From Verrucomicrobiota bacterium (GTDB taxonomy: Bacteria > Verrucomicrobiota > Verrucomicrobiia > CAIQCK01), in contig JACRQF010000006.1 of the NCBI GenBank assembly GCA_016222825.1, forward strand, positions 62,001 to 126,000: a DNA stretch of 64,000 bases. The letters are read 5' to 3'. This document shows positions 23,007-30,579 of this stretch, piece by piece (within the stretch, counting starts at the first letter, position 1; every line of letters begins with the position of its first letter). The position numbers and the translations under genes were made by a program. The notes beneath the pieces were generated by a model. That model did no database searches. It worked only from the letters and a program-made list of their open reading frames with translations, and had not been told where the DNA came from.

Positions 23007-24745
23007 GTCATGAAAGGGTTTCCTGCATGCCCAGCTTTGAGCAACGGGAAAGCCGGAACGGTTTGTCTAAGAACCTCGTTTGCGAGGATGTCCTTGCGGT
23101 AGCCTATCGTCCGATAGAAGCGGGCGATTCCGCTTTCCACCAGTTCGATGCAGCGTTTGCCCTTGGGCTCGTCATGCCAGAACATGTTGGAAAGCGACGC
23201 GGCCTTTGTCATTGAGCGTATCCCATAAGCAGCCGGTGAGTTGAAAACGTCTGACCCGAACAGGAGTTGGAATCGGTTCAAACTGAAGGTTGTTTTGGGA
23301 ACGCTGCGAATGAGGCCTGCCAGGAAGCTGAGGGTTCGGCGGCATTTTTCATAAGCCTCGCCAGGGAACCCGTAAATCATGCAGTAGTGGTTGTAGATGC
23401 CGTGCGCCGCGGAATCGCGATGAATCTGCTGTGTCACTGAGCGGTAGGCATTCCCGGTCAGCGCGGTCTTATTCATGCGGCGCAGGGTGGCGTCGTTGAT
23501 GGACTCCAATCCGAAGATCAACTCAGCGCAACCCCCGCGAGCCATTGTCGCGATGCGTCTGGCATCCCAGCGGGGGTCTATACGAGTCCGAAGCGACCAC
23601 TTGGCAGTAATGCCGGCGTCACGCGCCGAGACGGCTAACGCCGTCGCCGCTTCTGGGTTGATCCCCTGATCGCAGAAGACGATGGTCGAGGAGATCTTGG
23701 AAAGCTGGCGCAGGCTGGCAGTCCACCTAGTCGGATCATCGGATTCCGTATCCGGATCGCCGGCTCGCCGACGGTGCCGGCTGTTGTGCCGGCAGAAGAC
23801 GCACCGGTTCCAATAACAGCCGCGGGAAGAAAGCCGGTGCAGGATCACCAGCTCTGGAGAGAATATCCTGGAGCACTGCCGGGCCGCTTCCTGGCGCAGA
23901 CGCCCGAAATCCAAATCATCAAGCGCGTTGTGTCCGAGACTCTGCTTGCCGCTGCCGGACATGTGCGCATCGCCAAAGCGATGGAGGTTCTCGATCTGTT
24001 GCGTCTTCTTTGTCTCGGCAAGTTGGTTAAAAGTCTCAACCAACCCTTCCTCTGAGATAACGATTCCATCAGTTTGTTTGAGCAAACCGGCGTATCGGCG
24101 GCTGTGTTCGACCAGGTAATCAGTAGCGTTGTTCTCCCAACTGTGGCCGTGGATGAGCACAGTGTTGCCACGCCGACGGAATCGTTCACACAGAATGCCG
24201 AGATGCAAAATATCGGTGTAGCTGTAGGTCACCGCGCTGACAATATTGGCATCGAAGAGTTCCCGGATCGTCTTCGAGCGCGTCCGGTAGAAATCCATGA
24301 TGGGGTTTCTTTCACTCCGAGCGTAGGCCAGAACCTTCCCGAGAGGTCGCTGGGTATCGTAGGTAAGACCGTAGGCCGAGAGTTCTTGCAGGTTTCCGCC
24401 GCTGAACTGTCGTAAGAGATTTGAGGCCACCGCCAGATAGCTGCCGAGGCAGGAGATAGCGTCCAGATATCGCTCCGGGTTATAAAAGCGTTTCGGGTCC
24501 CGAAGCGTGGCGATGGTGCTGGACTCAATGACAGTGGCCAGGAACTTGATTTGCGGGACCGCCGCCCGACCGAGGTGCTTCCGCAGAAAACCGAGGAAGT
24601 CCGCTGAGAAAAGGTATTCCCAGAAAAGCAGGTTGAGGTTCTCAAACCGGACTTCGTCCTGGATTTTCCGGCTCAGCAGAGTGAACTCCGGATAGGCGTA
24701 GAAAGTCGTCGGAAACCGACCCGGCAATACAATGGATTGGATCAT
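23003..24745 (-). CDS. B12-type radical SAM enzyme, probable peptide C-methylase or related
   Basis: The 580-residue protein has the layout of B12-binding-domain radical SAM proteins: a helical N-terminus, a Rossmann-like segment (about 164-235, with VLIHGHSWENN), then the radical SAM barrel. The cluster motif is GCYWNRCVFC, that is CX4CX2C (Cys310, Cys315, Cys318), a known variant of the usual CX3CX2C. Downstream, LIFGLESINDATLRRMNK is a typical barrel strand and helix of this group. The DxHxxG cobalamin-ligand motif is not seen. It follows the FkbM methyltransferase by 24 nt and is convergent with precursors 1 and 2. Substrate assignment is by context. Confidence 0.85.
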   Translation of the reverse strand: MIQSIVLPGRFPTTFYAYPEFTLLSRKIQDEVRFENLNLLFWEYLFSADFLGFLRKHLGRAAVPQIKFLATVIESSTIATLRDPKRFYNPERYLDAISCLGSYLAVASNLLRQFSGGNLQELSAYGLTYDTQRPLGKVLAYARSERNPIMDFYRTRSKTIRELFDANIVSAVTYSYTDILHLGILCERFRRRGNTVLIHGHSWENNATDYLVEHSRRYAGLLKQTDGIVISEEGLVETFNQLAETKKTQQIENLHRFGDAHMSGSGKQSLGHNALDDLDFGRLRQEAARQCSRIFSPELVILHRLSSRGCYWNRCVFCRHNSRHRRRAGDPDTESDDPTRWTASLRQLSKISSTIVFCDQGINPEAATALAVSARDAGITAKWSLRTRIDPRWDARRIATMARGGCAELIFGLESINDATLRRMNKTALTGNAYRSVTQQIHRDSAAHGIYNHYCMIYGFPGEAYEKCRRTLSFLAGLIRSVPKTTFSLNRFQLLFGSDVFNSPAAYGIRSMTKAASLSNMFWHDEPKGKRCIELVESGIARFYRTIGYRKDILANEVLRQTVPAFPLLKAGHAGNPFMT

Positions 24746-24769
24746 GGTTTCCTGACCGGCGCGCGGATA

Positions 24770-25531
24770 TTAGCCAGCAGTCGCAACGAACATTCCCCAA
24801 GGCGCGTCCGGCCCCGCGGCCGTGAACTTGGTTCGGAATCCGTTTGCCGCCAGGAATTCCTTCAGCACACCGCCATGCCTCTTTGCGCTGAGGTCGTGGT
24901 ATTCCCCGACGATCTTTCGAATCCGAGAGATGGTTCTGGCCGGTGCAGAAAGCAGGATGTCGTATTCAGCGCCTTCGCAATCGAGTTTCAGAAGATCCGC
25001 ATGGCTTATCTTGAAGCGGGAGAAAATTTGTTCCAGCGTGATCACGCGAACCCGTTCGGTCCTGCGCGGCCTTCCCGACGATGAGTTCCAGTTCCGGTAT
25101 TCCGGTCGGATGGAATGAATCCCGCCGTGGAATCCGCGGTAGAGGGTCACGTGCTTGTTGCGGCCATCCGCGACGGCGTAGTGGTAGGCGGAGATGTTCG
25201 TGATGTGATTGTTTCGGACGTTGTCGGCCAGTGCCAGGAAGTTGTCGGACGCGGCTTCGAAAGCAAGAATCCGCGCCGACGGGATGTTCCATGCCGCCCA
25301 GATCGAAAACAACCCAACGTTTGCGCCAACGTCGAGCACAGTGTCTCCCGGCTTGATCCGAAACTGAGCCGAAGGCAGGTAGCAACGAGTGCCGATAATT
25401 TCAGAGAACATCTCCCTGAATGGAACTTCTCGCGGAGCAGTCAGCAGGAGTCCATTGGAGAGGCGAAAGAAGTTTCTCGAATCCAACTTCCATTTGGGAG
25501 AACGCTTCATTCCAAGACTCTGTTTAGCCAT
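24770..25531 (-). CDS. FkbM-family SAM-dependent methyltransferase
   Basis: From the ATG at 25531 (253 residues) the protein carries the FkbM methyltransferase domain: GDTVLDVGANVGLFSIWAA is SAM motif I (about 62-80), ARILAFEAASDNF follows strand 2, and ADLLKLDCEGAEYDIL is the FkbM-specific LKID-EG-E motif. FkbM enzymes usually O-methylate. In RiPP loci they are rarer but occur. It is the first gene of a minus-strand pair with the B12-type radical SAM gene and starts 219 bp from precursor 3, divergently. Confidence 0.88.
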   Translation of the reverse strand: MAKQSLGMKRSPKWKLDSRNFFRLSNGLLLTAPREVPFREMFSEIIGTRCYLPSAQFRIKPGDTVLDVGANVGLFSIWAAWNIPSARILAFEAASDNFLALADNVRNNHITNISAYHYAVADGRNKHVTLYRGFHGGIHSIRPEYRNWNSSSGRPRRTERVRVITLEQIFSRFKISHADLLKLDCEGAEYDILLSAPARTISRIRKIVGEYHDLSAKRHGGVLKEFLAANGFRTKFTAAGPDAPWGMFVATAG

Positions 25532-25750
25532 TGCGCTGATGCTAGCTTGGCGATGGGCCGCTTCAAGTAGAATGTTCCTGCGCCCCTGCGCGCACGAGTT
25601 ACCCGCCACCTCGTTACTTCAAGCTTGACGCACTATCAGCGCCAGCGTAGTGGCTTGCGGTGACGAATAAGAAGGCAAGGACTTGCCCGCTGCGTGTTTT
25701 GTTTTCGGATCGCCGAGTGCAGCGAGGTTGGCCATGAAAGAACGCGAATC
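25532..25750. promoter_or_regulatory. Divergent promoter region between FkbM and precursor 3
   Basis: This 219-bp gap separates the minus-strand FkbM/B12 pair from precursor 3. TTGACG at 25625-25630 followed 17 nt later by TAGTGG is a weak plus-strand promoter candidate. No hairpin or operator stands out. Confidence 0.35.
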
Positions 25751-25987
25751 ATGAGCAAAAAAACCATCAAGAAGACTGCATCAGTCAAGGTCGTCGCGGA
25801 CGGATCAAACTGCGTCACACTGGTGTTCCCCGAGGGAACGGTCCTGAAGGGCAAGAAGAAGCTTTCGATCAAAGACGTGGCCAAAATCTTGAGCGCTGTG
25901 ACAACTGGTGAAGTCGAGGGGCAAGCTTGTTGGGGGCGGATTGTCAATACACCCAATCCGACTTCGATTGGCGGTGTTCGCGGCTAA
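25751..25987 (+). CDS. RiPP precursor peptide 3
   Basis: A 78-residue homolog of precursor 1. Residues 2-50 match it almost residue for residue (one Thr-to-Ser in the DGxNC region, one Val-to-Ile in the helix). The divergent middle is TTGEVEGQACWGRIVNTPNP, and the end PTSIGGVRG keeps the conserved tail. The middle has a Cys and a Trp-Gly-Arg, a spacing used by three-residue cyclophane-forming maturases. The ribosome-binding site is weaker than that of precursor 1. It sits 105 nt ahead of radical SAM/SPASM 2, with which it probably forms an operon. Confidence 0.8.
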   Translation: MSKKTIKKTASVKVVADGSNCVTLVFPEGTVLKGKKKLSIKDVAKILSAVTTGEVEGQACWGRIVNTPNPTSIGGVRG

Positions 25988-26092
25988 GCACAGACTTAAC
26001 GGGATCGCATCTGAGACCGGCTTTGCCTAACCCGATGCGGCAAGCTTGGATCCGGCGCGAAAACCACGACTACCATTGCTGAGCGTAGGATA

Positions 26093-27517
26093 ATGGGTTC
26101 CCGACAAGAGATGACGATGAGCAAGGAATTTGAATCTTTCGCGGACGAATGGGTTCCGTCGCGATTCAACATGGCGGTGGACCTCCCGCGCGGTCGCAAG
26201 GCGGTGTTCAACAGCTTCAACGGTTCCTTGGTTGTCATCACCGCCTCGACATGGCGGCGTTATCTCAAGGCCGGTTGCGCGATTCCTGCACGACCTCAAG
26301 CCTCTTCCGATGACGTGGATGTCTTGTGCTCGACTGGCCTGTTGGTGTCCAAGTCGGTCAATGAACTCGACCTGCTCCGGTTGCGCGACCAGACGGCGCG
26401 TTTCAACAACGGGAAACTGGGTGTGACCGTCGCGCCCACGCTGGCCTGCAACCTGAGTTGCCGTTACTGCTTTGAGAGCGGTGTCCAGAAGGCCGGCCAC
26501 GGCAAGACGCTGACGCGCGACCGTGAGGATGAGATTGTCCGTCACATTGCCGTGTCCGCACGGGGGAAACGATCGCTGGATATGAGCTGGTTTGGCGGTG
26601 AGCCGCTGCTGACTGCCGAAGCCATCGCCCGCATCAGTTCGCGATTGATCCCGGCATGCGACCAAGCCGGCGTGAAATACTCGGCCGTCCTCGCCACCAA
26701 CGGCATGCTCTTGAGCCGGGATGTCGTTCGATTGCTTCGCGAGTGCCGCCTGAAGTTTGTGCAGGTGACTGTGGACATCCCCGCGTCGGAAAAACGCGAC
26801 CGTCTCGGCCGGGATACGGCAGGGCAGGTGCTGAACAACCTGGTATTCGCTGCACAACGGCTGCCGGTGCATCTTCGCATCAACATCGTCCGCGACGACA
26901 AGGCGGGGTTCGATGCGCTTTACAGGCAGTTGATCCGGCGCGATTTGCACCGGCATCTTCAGGCTTTATTCTTCGCTTATGTGTTTGACCCGGAGTGTGG
27001 CGGTCGCCATGCGCGTTTTGCGGCGATGACTTATCCGGCTTACGCCCGAATCGCAGCGCGTGAACGGCGGAAGGCGCGAGCTTTGGGTTTGCCGGTGCAT
27101 GCCGATTTCCGGCCCACACAGGTTGGCTGCATCGCCACCGATCGCTTCAACATGGTCATCGGTCCCGACGGCCGGCTTTTCAAGTGCACCGAAGATATTG
27201 GCATGGCGGAGCGGGCCTATGGCTCCATCGAGCCGGGCAGCCCTGTGAAGCTCAACAATCTGGTGCCATGGCTGCTTTATGACGGGTTGCAGGATCCGCG
27301 ATGCGTCCGATGCCCGATTCTGGCGGAATGCAACGGCGGTTGTCCTCACATCCGGCGATTCCAGCCGGGACAGCTTGAAGCGATGCGTTACTGTGAAGGC
27401 CATCTTCAGGAGATCAAAGACCGCATCCGCGAGTGGGCAACAGACCACCTCGGCCGCAGCCCGCGCCGGAGCGCTACGATAGTCGAGCCGGGTAGCAAGG
27501 AGTCCGCCGACAGATGA
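26093..27517 (+). CDS. Radical SAM/SPASM peptide maturase 2
   Basis: A 474-residue enzyme (starts at 26111 or 26117 are also possible; AAGAG precedes the latter). The N-terminal 100 residues (FNSFNGSLVVITASTWRRYL) resemble the small recognition region found in front of many SPASM maturases. The radical SAM cluster motif CNLSCRYC gives Cys119, Cys123 and Cys126, and WFGGEPLLT follows. The SPASM region has GCIATDRFNMVIGPDGRLFK followed by Cys, then CVRCPILAECNGGCPH. The stop overlaps the ABC transporter start by 4 nt. It should act on precursor 3, and maybe all copies. Confidence 0.92.
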   Translation: MGSRQEMTMSKEFESFADEWVPSRFNMAVDLPRGRKAVFNSFNGSLVVITASTWRRYLKAGCAIPARPQASSDDVDVLCSTGLLVSKSVNELDLLRLRDQTARFNNGKLGVTVAPTLACNLSCRYCFESGVQKAGHGKTLTRDREDEIVRHIAVSARGKRSLDMSWFGGEPLLTAEAIARISSRLIPACDQAGVKYSAVLATNGMLLSRDVVRLLRECRLKFVQVTVDIPASEKRDRLGRDTAGQVLNNLVFAAQRLPVHLRINIVRDDKAGFDALYRQLIRRDLHRHLQALFFAYVFDPECGGRHARFAAMTYPAYARIAARERRKARALGLPVHADFRPTQVGCIATDRFNMVIGPDGRLFKCTEDIGMAERAYGSIEPGSPVKLNNLVPWLLYDGLQDPRCVRCPILAECNGGCPHIRRFQPGQLEAMRYCEGHLQEIKDRIREWATDHLGRSPRRSATIVEPGSKESADR

Positions 27518-30069
27518 AGTCGCGCCTCGACACGTGGTTCACGATCTGGCATCCGCGCTACCGCGGCTGCCTCATTGAACTTGCGATGGTCGGGGCGCTC
27601 GCCTCGGCCCTGACGTATGCCCAAAACGACCTGCTGGGTTTGTTGACGCTTTCGCTCGGTGCCGCAGGAGAACCGGATGGCGGTGGTGAAGGTGCCGCCG
27701 CGTTGTTGAAAAGACTTTCGGAACAGTTCCAGCTCGGCTTGCCGTTGGTGGCGCTGGTGTCTTTCATCACGGTTCGACTGGTTTCAGGTGCTGTGGAGTA
27801 TTGGAAGACATACGCGACCGGCCGGCTCGGCATCCGCTCACGGGACGATCTGGAAACGGAGATCCTCCTGAACCTCTTGAACAAGGACGATTCGTTCTTC
27901 AGCCGGCATTCACCCGCTGAGACGGTCAACAGGCTGGCCGTGGACCTCAATCGCGTCAGCGACCGTCGGCCGAACTTGATGAAGGTCTGGTGGAGCGTCT
28001 TGCTGCTCGCCGGCAATTTGGTTTTCTTCTTCCTTCGGGATTGGCGTCTGGCCGTCGTCGGCGCGACGGCTTGTGTCGCTGGCGCGCTCTGGACGATGCG
28101 CGCGACTCGACCGGTGAAGGAGATGGACGAGCATTACCTGGAACAGGATGACCACATCAAATCTCGCTTCGAGGATTTCCTGCGCGCCGCGCCGGAGGTT
28201 CAGGTGGGTCACCTTTACCAGAAGATCCGGCATCATTTCACGAGCCTGCTGGTCGCGCGGAGCGAGACCTTCTTGAAATATGTCCGGCTGAACAGCAGCC
28301 TGCGGTTGGCCAATGTCATCGCTTATGTGCTGGCGTTTGTTGCGATGGTTCTTGTCGTCCTTTACATGCGCAAGACAGCCAACATCAGCGCCGCTGTAGC
28401 TCTGGTTCCCGTGGTGGTTTGGGCTTTGCCGGTGTTGTTCCAGGAAGCATCCGAACTGGTTTTTCTCCGGCTCGATTTCCAGATCGCGAGGGTCAGCATG
28501 GGGCGCCTGCTGGAATACGAAGCGCAGGAAGCCGTGAACAGCTGTTCCGCCACGGCCGCTTCGGCGGAACCAGCGGCCATCAACATCGAGCGCGTGACTT
28601 ATCGTTATGCCACTCCCGATGGAACGCAGCAAGGCGGCGTGGTGGACGTGACTGCCAGTTTCGCTCCCGGCCGGTGGATCGCCATCGTCGGGGGCGCCGG
28701 CTCGGGAAAATCCACGCTGTTGAAACTCCTGCTCGGCCGGCTCAAGCCACAGGAAGGCTCCATCCGCTATGGACGGGCATCGCTTGACACAATGGCAGGC
28801 ACCGACCGCGCTGCGATCTTCTCGCTCATGCCGCAATCCATCGCGCTGCTCGATACGAGCATCCGCCAGAACATCTTCTTCGGCAGGTCTGCCGATAATG
28901 GCGCCGCCGCCGAAGGCGCTCCGCTGGCTGCCGAAGACATGGATATAATCGAACGTGCCGGCTTGGGGCGGATCTGTCGGCTGAAGGCGCTCGACATGTC
29001 GCCGGGGATGTCGTCCGGCCACACGGCTATTGCGCCGAACATCGTGGCCGCGCGCCATCGCCTGCGCGAGCGGTTGCGTGAGGCCTGTGGAGTCGCAGTC
29101 CTGCCCTTCGAGGAAGGTCACGCCGACCGCGGACATTGGGTGCTGGAAAGCCTGCTCGCCGGCAGGTGCGACCGCGAGCTTGCAACGGGGTTGTTGCTCG
29201 GCAAGCCAGGAAGGCGGAAGTTGCAGTCGCTGCCCCAAACACCGTTCGGCAAAGCGCTGGTCGCACTGGCGCGCAAACTCCTCGAAGGGAATCGTCAGCT
29301 TCTTGGCATTGCGAACTACCACGTCTATTCACAGCTCTCCCCCTATCCTCTCGATGAGGGCCTCTGGCGTCTGCGATCTTCGAGTCTGGAATTCATCCAA
29401 CAGACCGCGCCGTCTCCCGACCAGGCATTATCCTTGTGCATCGTGGCGCTGACAGCTTCTTTGGCTGAGATCGCCGATGACGACGGGGCAGGCAGTCTGC
29501 TCAAGCCTGAGAACCGGCAACTGTTTGCGGCGGAGGTGGGCAGTTTGAAGGATATGCTGGGCGACGCGTGCCTGCCGTATGACGCTGACAATGTGCATCC
29601 GCATCTGACGTGGCGCGAGAACCTCCTCTTCGGCGTTGTGGACGTCCGCAACAGCCGCAGTGGCCGGTTGGTGGACCAGACTGTGCTGGACTTTGTCGGA
29701 CAAGAAGGTCTGAAAGACACATTTACGCGGCTGGGCCTTGAATTCAAAATAGGCAGGCTCGGTGGCAACCTCTCCGGCGGCCAAGGCCAGCTTGTAGCCC
29801 TCTGCCGTGCGCTGTTGCGGCGCACGCCCGTGCTGGTCGTGGACGAGCCAACCTCGGCGCTCGATCCTGCCAGCCGCGCGACCGTCGCAGCATTGCTGAG
29901 GGAGCATAAGAAAGACCGGATCATTATCGCCGTCAGCCATGACGTGGAGTTCATCCGGGCCGCCGACGAGGTTAGGTTGATGGATGGGGGCCGGCTGGTA
30001 GCCGCCGGCACATTTGAGGAACTTGAGCAGAGTTCGGAGACTTTCCGGAGGACGATCAAGCACACATGA
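27514..30069 (+). CDS. ABC exporter (fused permease-ATPase) with a large insertion in the ATPase domain
   Basis: Residues about 15-340 are the exporter membrane domain (helices near 68-90, 158-195, 262-310). The ATPase domain starts near 355: Walker A GGAGSGKST (393-401), Q-loop Gln441, then signature LSGGQ (753-757), Walker B VLVVDEPTSALD (773-784) and the H-loop His809. Q-loop and signature are normally about 60 residues apart; here they are 312 apart. The motif R-x-N-x-x-F-G occurs on both sides of the extra segment (RQNIFFG 451-457, RENLLFG 701-707). There is no C39 peptidase domain, so leader removal must be done elsewhere. It is coupled (4-nt overlaps) to radical SAM 2 and the cyclic-nucleotide-binding gene. 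Confidence 0.88.
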   Translation: MKSRLDTWFTIWHPRYRGCLIELAMVGALASALTYAQNDLLGLLTLSLGAAGEPDGGGEGAAALLKRLSEQFQLGLPLVALVSFITVRLVSGAVEYWKTYATGRLGIRSRDDLETEILLNLLNKDDSFFSRHSPAETVNRLAVDLNRVSDRRPNLMKVWWSVLLLAGNLVFFFLRDWRLAVVGATACVAGALWTMRATRPVKEMDEHYLEQDDHIKSRFEDFLRAAPEVQVGHLYQKIRHHFTSLLVARSETFLKYVRLNSSLRLANVIAYVLAFVAMVLVVLYMRKTANISAAVALVPVVVWALPVLFQEASELVFLRLDFQIARVSMGRLLEYEAQEAVNSCSATAASAEPAAINIERVTYRYATPDGTQQGGVVDVTASFAPGRWIAIVGGAGSGKSTLLKLLLGRLKPQEGSIRYGRASLDTMAGTDRAAIFSLMPQSIALLDTSIRQNIFFGRSADNGAAAEGAPLAAEDMDIIERAGLGRICRLKALDMSPGMSSGHTAIAPNIVAARHRLRERLREACGVAVLPFEEGHADRGHWVLESLLAGRCDRELATGLLLGKPGRRKLQSLPQTPFGKALVALARKLLEGNRQLLGIANYHVYSQLSPYPLDEGLWRLRSSSLEFIQQTAPSPDQALSLCIVALTASLAEIADDDGAGSLLKPENRQLFAAEVGSLKDMLGDACLPYDADNVHPHLTWRENLLFGVVDVRNSRSGRLVDQTVLDFVGQEGLKDTFTRLGLEFKIGRLGGNLSGGQGQLVALCRALLRRTPVLVVDEPTSALDPASRATVAALLREHKKDRIIIAVSHDVEFIRAADEVRLMDGGRLVAAGTFEELEQSSETFRRTIKHT

Positions 30070-30521
30070 ATACCTCCGCTCTTAACGCAGCCGCACGGAC
30101 GCAAATCCTGAACACTTGCCCGTTGTTCGCGAGCATTCCTGTTGCCGAGCGTGCGCTGCTCGCGGAGATGATGGAGACGGAACGCTTGTGCGCGGGTGAA
30201 ACTCTATTCGAGGCCGGCGACCCGTCTGACCGGGTTTACGTCGTGAGCGAAGGCCGAGTGGCCGTGTTCCTGCCAGACCAGTCGCAGGCTGTGCGCAGCC
30301 TGGGCCCCGGCGACATCATCGGCGAATATGGGATGTTCCTGAATCGCGGTCGCAGCGCGACACTCAAAGCCGAAGCCGACACCACGCTGATGTCGCTGGA
30401 CCATATTCGGTTCCGTTCGTTCCTGCTCCGGTTTCCGGATGCCGCGCTGTCGCTGCTCCAAACCACCGTTGAGCGGCTTGTCGCCGCCGAAGACCGCGCG
30501 CGAGGCGGGTCGCACGGTTAG
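30066..30521 (+). CDS. Cyclic-nucleotide-binding domain protein
   Basis: This 151-residue protein is essentially one cNMP-binding domain: LFEAGDPSDRVYVVSEGRVA in the first half, then GDIIGEYGMFLNRGRSATLK, the phosphate-binding cassette. Glu87 and Arg96 keep the ribose- and phosphate-contacting positions at the normal spacing. No DNA-binding domain follows, so it is not a Crp-type regulator; it probably acts on a partner, most likely the ABC exporter whose stop overlaps its start by 4 nt. The nearest possible second-messenger source is the cyclase-domain protein at 18313. Confidence 0.88.
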   Translation: MNTSALNAAARTQILNTCPLFASIPVAERALLAEMMETERLCAGETLFEAGDPSDRVYVVSEGRVAVFLPDQSQAVRSLGPGDIIGEYGMFLNRGRSATLKAEADTTLMSLDHIRFRSFLLRFPDAALSLLQTTVERLVAAEDRARGGSHG

Positions 30522-30579
30522 CGACATGTGATTCCGTTTGACTTGGTGCGCGACGCCCGCTTTCATCTGCGCCGAGGTC

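Noticed and set aside
22943-23215. Plus-strand frame starting in spacer copy B
   Set aside because: It is spacer sequence followed by antisense of the B12-type radical SAM gene.
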